From assembly GCA_036008685.1 (NCBI GenBank), contig DASYNF010000136.1, positions 1-30,290 of the forward strand: a DNA stretch of 30,290 bases. Reading direction: 5' to 3'. Source of the DNA: Actinomadura_C sp036008685. GTDB lineage: Bacteria > Actinomycetota > Actinomycetes > Streptosporangiales > Streptosporangiaceae. The notes below the pieces were generated by a model. The model had not been told where the DNA came from, did no database searches, and saw nothing but the letters and a program-made list of their open reading frames with translations. Of this stretch, positions 23,149 through 30,241 are shown one piece after another. A program made the position numbers and the translations under genes. Positions within the stretch are counted from its first letter, which is position 1. Each line of letters starts with the position of its first letter.

Positions 23149-24171
23149 TCAAGGCTGGATCCGGCCGGAGGCCAGACCGGCCAGCGAGGCGGGGAGGGGC
23201 GTGTCCACCGCCTGGACCAGCCAGCCGAAGCCGCCGAGGCCGCTCGGGTCGATGAGCTCCGCGTCCTCACCGGCCGCACAGAGTGCCGCCACGTAGGCGC
23301 GCGGGTCCCTCCGGGCCAGGTCCACGTCCGGCCGGGCTCCGGTCACCCCGAGGGCGCGCAGTGCCGAACGCTGGCCGGTCAGCAGCGTCGTGGTGGCCCC
23401 GGCCCTCTCCCCGGACCCGGCACAGGCGTCCAGCGCCACGTGGGCGGTGATGTCGCAGGAGCCGTCCGGGACCGGGGGGACCACGTGCCCGTCCCGATAG
23501 CCGGTCAACGTCCCCCAGGCGGGCCGGTCCCGGCGTGCGTGGGCATAGTCCACGGCGATCGCCACCCCCCGGCGCAGCCGGCCGACGACCGACGCCCAGG
23601 CGGCACAGCGCGTACGGCCCACCTCGGCCCGATCCCCGGGCTCCCGCAGCGGCCACCAGCGGGCCAGCCACTGCGCGTCGGGCTCGGCCGGTGCGGGCCC
23701 GGTCCGCTCGATGCCCGTGGCCGGGTCCACGAGGACGACCCGCGGCCCCTGAGCGGTGAGCTCCACGACATCCAGGGGCACGTTGTCCAGCCACTCGTTC
23801 GCGATCACGAGGCCGGTGATCTCATCCGGGGGCTCGGCCCGCCACACCAGCTCCCGGGGCAGCCGGCCGGGGCGGGGCGCCACCTCCACCGCCGTCGGCC
23901 TGATCCGCGCGGCCAGCTCCGGGTCCACCGCCGCCAGGATCTGCACGACCAGTTCGCCGCACCCCGCGCCCACGTCGACGAGATCGACCCGGGACGGACG
24001 GCCGAGGGACGCGTCGACCTCGGTCAGCAGCCGGGCGAACGCGGCCGCGTAACGGCTCGAGGCGTGCACCGAGGTGCGGAAGTGGGCCGCCGGCCGCTCC
24101 CCGCGCCGGTAGAACCCCTCCTCGCCGTACAGCGCTCCCGCCATGGCCGCATGCCACGTGACCCAACCCAC
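23149..24171 (-). CDS. SAM-dependent methyltransferase of the MidA/NDUFAF7 (DUF185) family
   Basis: The 340-residue protein starts at GTG 24171; ATG 24144 is an alternative. The N-terminus has GALYGEEGFYRRGERPAAHFRTS, matching the family's conserved opening (Y-x-x-x-G-F-Y). The SAM-binding glycine loop is DVGAGCGELVVQIL, followed by VIANEWLDNVPLDVVEL, the family's conserved N-E-x-x-D motif, and AVDYAHARRDRP. In mitochondria NDUFAF7 dimethylates an arginine of the NuoD homologue NDUFS2 during complex I assembly. A nuoD gene lies 1.4 kb away on the same strand, so that substrate is a natural hypothesis. Confidence 0.85.
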   Translation of the reverse strand: MGWVTWHAAMAGALYGEEGFYRRGERPAAHFRTSVHASSRYAAAFARLLTEVDASLGRPSRVDLVDVGAGCGELVVQILAAVDPELAARIRPTAVEVAPRPGRLPRELVWRAEPPDEITGLVIANEWLDNVPLDVVELTAQGPRVVLVDPATGIERTGPAPAEPDAQWLARWWPLREPGDRAEVGRTRCAAWASVVGRLRRGVAIAVDYAHARRDRPAWGTLTGYRDGHVVPPVPDGSCDITAHVALDACAGSGERAGATTTLLTGQRSALRALGVTGARPDVDLARRDPRAYVAALCAAGEDAELIDPSGLGGFGWLVQAVDTPLPASLAGLASGRIQP

Positions 24172-24177
24172 AGCGTG

Positions 24178-24183
24178 ACGTTA
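24178..24183 (-). promoter_or_regulatory. Candidate -10 element of the leaderless methyltransferase gene
   Basis: On the minus strand TAACGT is followed by 6 nt and GTG 24171, and there is no Shine-Dalgarno sequence. Confidence 0.45.
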
Positions 24184-24257
24184 CCGTGAACGCGGGACCA
24201 TCCCCAGGTCGTACCCGCGTCCGACCCCGGTCGGATGTTCCATCACCCGGCCGTCCG

Positions 24258-24263
24258 TACCCT
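24258..24263 (+). promoter_or_regulatory. Candidate -10 element of the leaderless histidine kinase gene
   Basis: TACCCT is followed by 7 nt and ATG 24271, with no Shine-Dalgarno sequence. It lies back-to-back with the methyltransferase promoter. Confidence 0.45.
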
Positions 24264-24270
24264 TGACCAC

Positions 24271-25464
24271 ATGATCAAGAGGGCCTGGGCATGGTGGCGG
24301 AGCAAGACGACGCTCATCGACTTCCTGTTCATGCTGCCGTTCCTCACCTTGTCCGCTCTGATGTACGGCAAGTCCCCGTCGATGGTCCGTGAGACGGGGA
24401 TCGGCGAGATCTGGCTCGCCGTGCTCACACTCGGGCTCTGCCTTCCGCTGATCTGGCGGCGCCGGTGGCCGCGCGCCGCCTTCGCCGTCATCGCGGCCGT
24501 CTGCGTCGGGCAGTGGATCGCCGGCGTCCTGGTCCAGCCGGGTGACCTCGCCGTCCTCGTCGCGCTGTACACGGTCGCCGCCTGGTGCGGGTTCCGCTGG
24601 GGGCTGACCGCGGCGCTCATGGTCGAGGCCGGCGCGATCATGGAGCTCTGCCAGCAGACGTCGGACGGCTGGCGGGATCCGGACCTGGTGTCGCCGCTCG
24701 CCTTCGCCACCGTGGTGATCGGCGGGGTGTGGGTCTTCGGGATCTACATGAACACGCGCCGGGCCTACCTGCGGTCCCTCGTGGAGCGGGCGGCCCGGCT
24801 GGAGCGGGAGCGCGACACCGAGGTACAGATCGCCATGGCCGGCGAGCGGGCCCGCATCGCCCGCGAACTCCACGATGTCGTGGCGCACAACGTCAGCGTG
24901 ATCGTCGTGCAGGCGGACGGTGCGGCCTATGCCATCGAGACCGACAGGCAGCGCGCCAAAGAGGCGCTCGAGGTGATCTCCGCGACCGGGCGCACGGCCC
25001 TCGCGGAGATGCGCCGCCTGCTCGGTGTGCTGCGCGAGAGTGACGACACGGGGTCCTACGCCCCGCAGCCGGGTGTGGACCAGCTCACCGAGCTCGCCGA
25101 GCAGGTCCGCGCTTCGGGGCTGCCCCTGCGGTTCGAGGTGAAAGGCGTGCCGGCCGCACTGTCGGCCGGGCTGGAGCTGACGATCTTCCGGATCGTCCAG
25201 GAGTCGCTCACCAACACCCTCAAGCACGGCGGCGCCGGTGTCACCGCCGACGTCAGCCTCCACTACGGTGACGAAGCCGTCGAAGTGCGCGTCCGTGACG
25301 ACGGCCGGGGTGCCGCGGCCGGCGGTGACGGCCAAGGGCACGGGCTCGTCGGCATGCGCGAACGCGTCGCCGTATACGGCGGTTCCGTACAGGCCCGGCC
25401 CCGGCCGGGCGGTGGCTGGGAAGTGGTGGCGAAGCTTCCCGTACGCGAGGAGGTACCGGCGTGA
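24271..25464 (+). CDS. Sensor histidine kinase, NarL/DesK-like (HisKA_3)
   Basis: The 397-residue protein begins with four or five membrane helices (residues about 12-165), which replace a distinct periplasmic sensor domain. A short coiled coil (LVERAARLERERDTEVQIAMAGERARIARELHD) then leads into the dimerisation domain, with phospho-acceptor H201 in ELHDVVAHNVSVIVVQADGA. The HATPase domain shows the N box FRIVQESLTNTLKHGG, G1 RDDGRG and G2 GHGLVGMRERV. I start at ATG 24271 rather than upstream in-frame codons because of the promoter spacing. The stop is 53 bases before the response regulator, linked by a 19-codon frame. Confidence 0.93.
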   Translation: MIKRAWAWWRSKTTLIDFLFMLPFLTLSALMYGKSPSMVRETGIGEIWLAVLTLGLCLPLIWRRRWPRAAFAVIAAVCVGQWIAGVLVQPGDLAVLVALYTVAAWCGFRWGLTAALMVEAGAIMELCQQTSDGWRDPDLVSPLAFATVVIGGVWVFGIYMNTRRAYLRSLVERAARLERERDTEVQIAMAGERARIARELHDVVAHNVSVIVVQADGAAYAIETDRQRAKEALEVISATGRTALAEMRRLLGVLRESDDTGSYAPQPGVDQLTELAEQVRASGLPLRFEVKGVPAALSAGLELTIFRIVQESLTNTLKHGGAGVTADVSLHYGDEAVEVRVRDDGRGAAAGGDGQGHGLVGMRERVAVYGGSVQARPRPGGGWEVVAKLPVREEVPA

Positions 25465-25526
25465 GCGAGCGGGAGGGGCGCCTTGGAGCGCCCCGGAAGC
25501 GAGCAGGGGGCGCGGCGTGAGCGAGC
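25457..25526. repeat. Insert-like repeat at the kinase/regulator junction, with hairpin and 14-bp direct repeats
   Basis: CGGCGTGAGCGAGC occurs at 25457-25470 (kinase stop) and 25513-25526 (regulator start). Between the copies is a perfect stem GGGGCGC/GCGCCCC (25475-25481 and 25488-25494). GGCGCCTTGGAG (25477-25488) and the final GCGCGGC before the start codon match the insert at 18872-19048 (GGCGCCTTGAAG, GCGCGGC). It looks like a small element that split an ancestral GTGA overlap. Confidence 0.65.
25461..25520 (+). CDS. 19-codon linker ORF between kinase and regulator
   Basis: GTG 25461 overlaps the kinase TGA (25462-25464). The frame reads 19 codons (beginning MSEREGRLGAPRKRAGG) and its TGA (25518-25520) overlaps the regulator GTG (25517-25519). 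Both overlaps are GTGA, so ribosomes could pass from kinase to regulator through this frame. It is probably a by-product of the repeat insertion rather than a functional peptide. Confidence 0.35.
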   Translation: MSEREGRLGAPRKRAGGAA

Positions 25527-26218
25527 CGGTGGACGTGTGGGTGGAGCGCCCGATCCGGGTCGTGCTGGTGGACGACCAGGAGCTGGTGCGGGCCGGGTTC
25601 CGGATGGTCCTGGACGCGCAGCCGGACATCGAGGTCGTCGGTGAGGCGGGCGACGGGGCGCGGGCGGTCGAGCTGCTGCGGGCCACCTCCGCGGACGTCG
25701 TGCTCATGGACGTCCGGATGCCGCGGATGGACGGGATCGAGGCCACCAGGCGGGTGAGCGGCCGCGGCCCCAAAGTGATCATCCTGACCACGTTCGACCT
25801 GGACGAATACGCGTTCGCCGCCATCAAGGCCGGAGCGAGCGGTTTCATGCTCAAGGACGCCGGGCCCGCACAGCTCCTCGAGGCGATCAAATCGGTGCAC
25901 TCGGGAGACGCCGTCGTCGCGCCGAGCACGACCCGACGGCTGCTGGACCGGTTCGCGCTGCACCTCCCGGATGAGGAGTCGGCGCGCGACGACGGCCTGG
26001 AGAGACTCACCGGCCGTGAGACCGAGGTGCTGCACCTGGTCGCCCGCGGGCTGTCCAACGCCGAGATCGCCGGGCGGCTCTACGTCTCCGAGGCGACCGT
26101 CAAGACGCATATGGGACGCATCCTGGCAAAGCTCGGTCTCCGGGACCGGGTGCAGGCCGTCGTTTACGCGTATGAGACGGGCCTGGTCAAGCAGGGGCGA
26201 AATGGTCACGATCAGTAA
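25517..26218 (+). CDS. Response regulator, NarL/FixJ family with LuxR-type HTH
   Basis: The start is GTG 25517 with AGGGGG 6 nt upstream; the frame is open further upstream but that part lies inside the kinase gene. The 233-residue product has a receiver domain: acidic pair in VLVDDQELVRAGF, phospho-acceptor D65 in LMDVRMPRMDG, TTFD and K in GFMLKDAG. A C-terminal LuxR HTH follows (LTGRETEVLHLVARGLSNAEIAGRLYVSEATVKTHMGRILAKLGLRDR). It is the cognate partner of the upstream kinase. The chaplin-like gene and ABC exporter just downstream are plausible targets, which is inference from position. Confidence 0.95.
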   Translation: MSEPVDVWVERPIRVVLVDDQELVRAGFRMVLDAQPDIEVVGEAGDGARAVELLRATSADVVLMDVRMPRMDGIEATRRVSGRGPKVIILTTFDLDEYAFAAIKAGASGFMLKDAGPAQLLEAIKSVHSGDAVVAPSTTRRLLDRFALHLPDEESARDDGLERLTGRETEVLHLVARGLSNAEIAGRLYVSEATVKTHMGRILAKLGLRDRVQAVVYAYETGLVKQGRNGHDQ

Positions 26219-26307
26219 CGAGATTATTACCGCCCGATGACGTTTCACCTTCCTCAATGGTCCTTTTCGAGGTCTACCGCAGAGTAAGCGAATAACTACT
26301 AGGCGTG

Positions 26308-26378
26308 GCGCCTGCCTCGTGGCAGGCGCTGATCGAAATGGACGTGCACGTCAGTGCGGGCCGTACCGGCCCCGACGT
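26308..26378 (+). promoter_or_regulatory. Structured 5' leader of the chaplin-like gene
   Basis: Two stems can form. The first is a perfect 9-bp stem at 26308-26329 (GCGCCTGCC/GGCAGGCGC, loop TCGT). The second has GGGCCG/CGGCCC (26358-26372), extended by ACGTC/GACGT (26348-26352 and 26374-26378), ending 2 nt before the GGAGG ribosome site. Upstream 26219-26305 is noticeably AT rich for this genome and probably holds the promoter. The stems could set mRNA stability or translation. No known riboswitch is recognised. Confidence 0.45.
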
Positions 26379-26391
26379 ACGGAGGATTCAC

Positions 26392-26643
26392 ATGCTCAGC
26401 AAGCTCGCCGCCACCGCCGTAGTGGCGTTCGCCGCCGCAGGGGCGATCATGGTGGCCGCGCCCGCCCAGGCGGAGAACTACACCCGGGGCGACCGGTCCA
26501 TCCTCGGGGGCAACCAGGTCTTCGTCCCGGTCTCGGTTCCGGTCAATGCCTGTGGCAACGCGGTCGCGGTGGTCGGGTTCGCCGGCGCCGGCTGCAAGGG
26601 CGGCGCCAAGGTCAAGGGCGGCCACCCGGGCTACCGCTACTGA
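26392..26643 (+). CDS. Chaplin-like small secreted protein
   Basis: The 83-residue precursor starts at ATG with GGAGG 6 nt upstream. A clear signal peptide (MLSKLAATAVVAFAAAGAIM and following) ends at APAQA-E, about residue 26. The mature peptide of about 57 residues has GGNQVFVPVSVPVNACGNAVAVVGFAGAGC: two cysteines around a hydrophobic, valine-rich stretch with GN motifs, as in short chaplins. It then has a basic Gly/Lys tail ending HPGYRY. Chaplins are surface-active peptides that coat aerial hyphae and spores of filamentous actinomycetes. The domain match is partial (the second GN is replaced by GAGC), so it may be a divergent relative. It is flanked by a structured leader and a strong terminator, a single-gene unit. 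Confidence 0.75.
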   Translation: MLSKLAATAVVAFAAAGAIMVAAPAQAENYTRGDRSILGGNQVFVPVSVPVNACGNAVAVVGFAGAGCKGGAKVKGGHPGYRY

Positions 26644-26673
26644 CCCGACCGGTACGCCTCGCGTACTGCACGA

Positions 26674-26716
26674 CCGGAGCACCGGGCCGCACGGCGGCCC
26701 GGTGCTCCGGCGTTTT
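26674..26716 (+). terminator. Strong intrinsic terminator after the chaplin-like gene
   Basis: A perfect 17-bp stem (26674-26690 with 26694-26710) with a 3-nt ACG loop is followed by CGTTTT. It lies 31 nt after the stop codon. Confidence 0.9.
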
Positions 26717-26871
26717 CCCGGTTCCCGGTGAGACGGTCCCGGGACACGGGTGAGGTAGGCAAGCGGGGGGACGGCGGCGTCAGCCTCAGGTCGTACGCCG
26801 GCCGTCCGGCTGGCCGAATGGCGCAGGCGAAGGCCGATCTCGCGGGCGATGGCAGGATCTCCGCCGATTCC

Positions 26872-26877
26872 TAGTGT
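26872..26877 (+). promoter_or_regulatory. Possible -10 element of the ABC exporter operon
   Basis: TAGTGT lies about 45 nt before the GTG start at 26923, giving a leader of about 39 nt with AGGAG at its end. No good -35 is seen, so confidence is low. The remaining 26717-26871 stretch shows no gene or structure I can support. Confidence 0.3.
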
Positions 26878-26922
26878 GGACATCGTTGATCCACAACGAG
26901 CTGAACGAGCTAGGAGCCGCAC

Positions 26923-27714
26923 GTGAACGGCAGTCCCGCCAACGCGCCCACAGAGGTCTTCCGGACCCGCGGGGCCCAGGACAACCTCGCCCCGCCGGCG
27001 GTCTCGGCCACGGAGGTGAGCAAGGTCTACGGCTCGGGCGAAGCTGCGGTGCACGCTCTCCGCGGGGTGAGCGTCGGTTTCGCCCGCGGGCGGTTCACCG
27101 CCATCATGGGCCCGTCCGGATCCGGCAAGTCCACTCTGATGCACTGCCTGGCCGGCCTGGACGTGGTGGGCCAGGGATCGGTGGTGATCGGCGACGTCGA
27201 CATCACCCGGCTCGGCGACAAGCGGCTCACACAGCTGCGGCGTGAGCGGATCGGGTTCATCTTCCAGGCGTTCAACCTGCTGCCGACGCTGACCGCCGAA
27301 CAGAACATCCTGCTCCCGCTCGAGCTGGCCGGCCGCAAGGTGGACCGGCAGTGGTTCGACCACGTCATCGACACCGTCGGACTCCGCCAGCGGCTGAGCC
27401 ATCGTCCTTCGGAACTGTCCGGCGGCCAGCAGCAGCGGGTCGCCTGCGCCCGCGCGCTCGTCTCCCGCCCTGAGGTGATCTTCGCTGACGAGCCCACGGG
27501 CAACCTCGACTCGCGGGCCGGCGCGGAGGTGCTCGGCTTCCTGCGCACGTCGGTCCGCGAGATGGGCCAGACCATCATCATGGTCACTCACGACCCCGTG
27601 GCGGCCTCGTACGCCGACCGGGTGGTCTTCCTCCACGACGGCGCGCTGGTCTCCGAGCTCTTCCAGCCGACGCCGGACAGCGTCCTGGACCAGCTCAAGC
27701 GGCTGGGGGCATGA
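26923..27714 (+). CDS. ABC transporter ATP-binding protein, MacB/LolD type
   Basis: The 263-residue ATPase starts at GTG with AGGAG 6 nt upstream. Walker A is GPSGSGKST from G63, the Q-loop is IFQAFNLLPTLTAEQN, the signature is LSGGQQQR from L165, and Walker B is VIFADEPTGNLDS with the switch H in MVTHDP. The sequence TLTAEQNI and GNLD are typical of the MacB/LolD/FtsE group, which powers substrate extrusion or extraction without a classic channel. About 28 extra N-terminal residues precede the domain. It overlaps the permease gene as ATGA, forming a two-gene operon. Confidence 0.95.
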   Translation: MNGSPANAPTEVFRTRGAQDNLAPPAVSATEVSKVYGSGEAAVHALRGVSVGFARGRFTAIMGPSGSGKSTLMHCLAGLDVVGQGSVVIGDVDITRLGDKRLTQLRRERIGFIFQAFNLLPTLTAEQNILLPLELAGRKVDRQWFDHVIDTVGLRQRLSHRPSELSGGQQQRVACARALVSRPEVIFADEPTGNLDSRAGAEVLGFLRTSVREMGQTIIMVTHDPVAASYADRVVFLHDGALVSELFQPTPDSVLDQLKRLGA

Positions 27715-30215
27715 TGCTGAAGACCACACTGGCCGGGCTGCTCGCCCGCAAGGCCCGGCTCCTGATGACCGCGCTCGCCATCACGCTCGGGGTCGGGTTC
27801 ATCTCCGGCACGTTCGTGCTCACCGACACCATCCAGGCCGGCTACGACCAGCAGTTCGCCGGCTCCGCCGGCAAGGTGGCCGTCGCGGTCCTGCCGGACC
27901 CGGCCTCCGACGAGGAGGACAAGATCCTGCCTCCGGAGCTCCTGCGCAAGCTCCGCGGCCTGCCCGGCGTGACCGCGGCGCACGGCGTCGTCCACGGAAA
28001 CGCCGCACTGGTCGGCAAGGACGGCCGGGCGTACGGGGACTCGCCGACCGTGGGACTGTCGCTCGCGCCTTCGGGCCCGCTGCGGCGCTACCAGGTCGTG
28101 ACCGGCAGGGCGCCCACCTCGGCCGGGGAGGCGGTGCTGACCAAGAGCACCGCCAAGACGGCCGGTTACCGGGCGGGCGACACGATCAAGGTCCTGGACC
28201 CCAAGGGCAGGCCCCACCCCTTCCGGCTGGTCGGCACGGTGACGATCGGCGTCGACGCCGCGGCGTCCCTCTACGGCGCGGTCGGGTTCACACCCGCCGA
28301 CGCGGCCGTGATGACCGGGAACAAGGGCTACAGCGAGATCGATCTCGCCGGCACGGTGTCGAAGGACACGGTCGCCGCGGCGGCCGCCGGATCCGACGAG
28401 GTGGTCACCGGTCAGGAGCTCGGCGACCGGCTCGCCGCCGAGAACGGCCTCGGCGGCGACAAGCTGCGGACCATCCTGCTGATGTTCGGGCTCGTGTCCC
28501 TGCTGGTCTCGGCGATCGTCATCTACAACACCTTCGCCATCCTGATCGCCCAGCGGATGCGGGAACTGGCGCTCCTCCGCTGTGTCGGAGCGACCCGCCG
28601 GCAGGTCTTCGGCGGGGTCCTCGTGGAGGCGGTGGTCATCGGCCTGATCGGTTCCCTGCTCGGGATCGCCGTCGGGGCCGTGCTCGGAGCCGGAGCACTC
28701 GTCGGGATCAAATCCGCGGGCGCGGACCTGCCGGCGGGTGCCTACACCATCGGCCTCCGCACCGTCGTGGTCGCGCTGCTGGCCGGAGTCGCCATCACCG
28801 TGATCTCCGCGCTGTTGCCGGCCCGGGCGGCCACCAAGGTCGCCCCCGTCACGGCGCTGCGCCAGGAGCCGGAGCCCGGCACGGGGCGCCTTCGCCTCGG
28901 CTGGCCGCGCGTCGCGGGGGCCGTCGTGCTCGGCTGCCTCGGTCTCGGGCTGACCGGCCTCGGTACGTTCGCTCTCGACCCCGGCCAGGACGCCATGCTC
29001 GTCACCGCGCTCGGCGGCGCGTTGACCATCCTCGGCGTCATCGCCCTCATGCCCGCCCTGGTCCGCCCGCTGGCCGGCCTCTTCGGCGCGGTCCCGGCGC
29101 GGCTCGCGGGCGCCTCCGGACGGCTGGCCATGGAGAACTCGCGCCGGTCGCCGAAGCGGACCGCCACCACCACGATCGCGCTGACCATAGGCGTCGGGCT
29201 GATGACCCTCTTCGCGGTGATGGGCGGGAGCGTCAAGGCCACCGTCGCCCACGAGCTGGAGCAGCAGTTCCCCATCGACTACGCGCTCCAGGGACAGCCG
29301 GGCGCCGACAGCACGATGCCACGGACGCTCGCCGAGAGCCTGCGGGCCGATCCGCGGGTCGGCTCGGTCACAGAGATCCGGATGGGCGATGTACGAGTGG
29401 ACGGTACGCGCTGGCAGATCGGCACGGTGACCCGGTCGTCGCTCGGCACGGTGATCAAGCCCAAGGTGACGAGCGGCTCCTTCGCGGCCCTGCGCCCGGG
29501 GACCATAGCGATGTACGAGGGCAGCAAGGGGGGCGCGCGGGTCGGCCAGACCTTCGAGATCATCACCCCGCACGGCCCCAGGCGGGTCACCGTGTCGGTC
29601 GTGTACGGCGGAGACACGCCACTCCCCGGTGCGATCGTGCCGGAGAGCGACCACCAGGCCTATTTCGGCGCGGTGGGGGACGAGGCGGTCTATGTCAAGG
29701 CCAAGGCCGGCACGGACGCGGCGGGGCTCCGGCCCGTGATCGACGCGGCCGTGAAACCCTATCCGGCGGTCAAGGTCGCGTCGGCGGGCTCGACGAAGGA
29801 CGACCTCAGCGGGGCGATCGACACGATGCTCATGGTCTTCGGCGGGATGCTCGGCCTGGCGATCGTGATCGCACTGTTCGGCATCGCCAACACGCTCACC
29901 CTGTCCGTGGTCGAGCGGACCCGGGAGTCCGCGCTGCTGCGGGCCCTCGGGCTCACCCGGGGTCAGCTCCGCCGGATGCTCTCGGTGGAGGCCATGATCA
30001 TAGCGATGATCGGCGCGCTGACCGGCGTGGTCCTCGGCATCGTGTTCGGCTGGGCCGCGACGCGCTCGACCGTCGAGGGAATGTTGTTCCGGCTTCCCTA
30101 CGCGCAGGTCATCGGTTTCGTGGTGCTCGCCGGCCTGGCCGGAGTGATCGCGGCGGTGCTGCCCGCTCGCCGGGCGGCCAAGGCCTCTATCGTGGAATCC
30201 CTGGCGTCCGAGTAG
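27711..30215 (+). CDS. ABC transporter permease with two FtsX-type units
   Basis: The ATG overlaps the ATPase stop (ATGA); a second ATG follows directly. The 834-residue protein has a first membrane helix at about 13-35, then an extracytoplasmic MacB-like domain (about 40-245). A first FtsX membrane unit of three helices (about 253-375) ends in LLPARAATKVAPVTALR. Two central helices (about 400-455) are followed by a second helix plus extracytoplasmic domain (about 485-690). A second FtsX unit (about 703-825) ends in LPARRAAKASIVESLASE. This duplicated layout is that of actinobacterial exporters whose substrates are mostly lipids or peptides. With the adjacent two-component system, an envelope-stress or peptide-resistance role is possible but not shown. 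Confidence 0.93.
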   Translation: MMLKTTLAGLLARKARLLMTALAITLGVGFISGTFVLTDTIQAGYDQQFAGSAGKVAVAVLPDPASDEEDKILPPELLRKLRGLPGVTAAHGVVHGNAALVGKDGRAYGDSPTVGLSLAPSGPLRRYQVVTGRAPTSAGEAVLTKSTAKTAGYRAGDTIKVLDPKGRPHPFRLVGTVTIGVDAAASLYGAVGFTPADAAVMTGNKGYSEIDLAGTVSKDTVAAAAAGSDEVVTGQELGDRLAAENGLGGDKLRTILLMFGLVSLLVSAIVIYNTFAILIAQRMRELALLRCVGATRRQVFGGVLVEAVVIGLIGSLLGIAVGAVLGAGALVGIKSAGADLPAGAYTIGLRTVVVALLAGVAITVISALLPARAATKVAPVTALRQEPEPGTGRLRLGWPRVAGAVVLGCLGLGLTGLGTFALDPGQDAMLVTALGGALTILGVIALMPALVRPLAGLFGAVPARLAGASGRLAMENSRRSPKRTATTTIALTIGVGLMTLFAVMGGSVKATVAHELEQQFPIDYALQGQPGADSTMPRTLAESLRADPRVGSVTEIRMGDVRVDGTRWQIGTVTRSSLGTVIKPKVTSGSFAALRPGTIAMYEGSKGGARVGQTFEIITPHGPRRVTVSVVYGGDTPLPGAIVPESDHQAYFGAVGDEAVYVKAKAGTDAAGLRPVIDAAVKPYPAVKVASAGSTKDDLSGAIDTMLMVFGGMLGLAIVIALFGIANTLTLSVVERTRESALLRALGLTRGQLRRMLSVEAMIIAMIGALTGVVLGIVFGWAATRSTVEGMLFRLPYAQVIGFVVLAGLAGVIAAVLPARRAAKASIVESLASE

Positions 30216-30241
30216 CCGCCGGCGCGAGGATCCGGGCTGAC

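Noticed and set aside
24181..26058. A 625-codon minus-strand frame opposite the two-component system
   Set aside because: The plus strand encodes recognisable kinase and regulator motifs; the minus frame has no domain signature.
26800..26860. tRNA-like stretch GGCTGGCCGAATGGCGCAGGCG before the ABC exporter
   Set aside because: It cannot be folded into a cloverleaf: no anticodon or T arm follows at the right distance.
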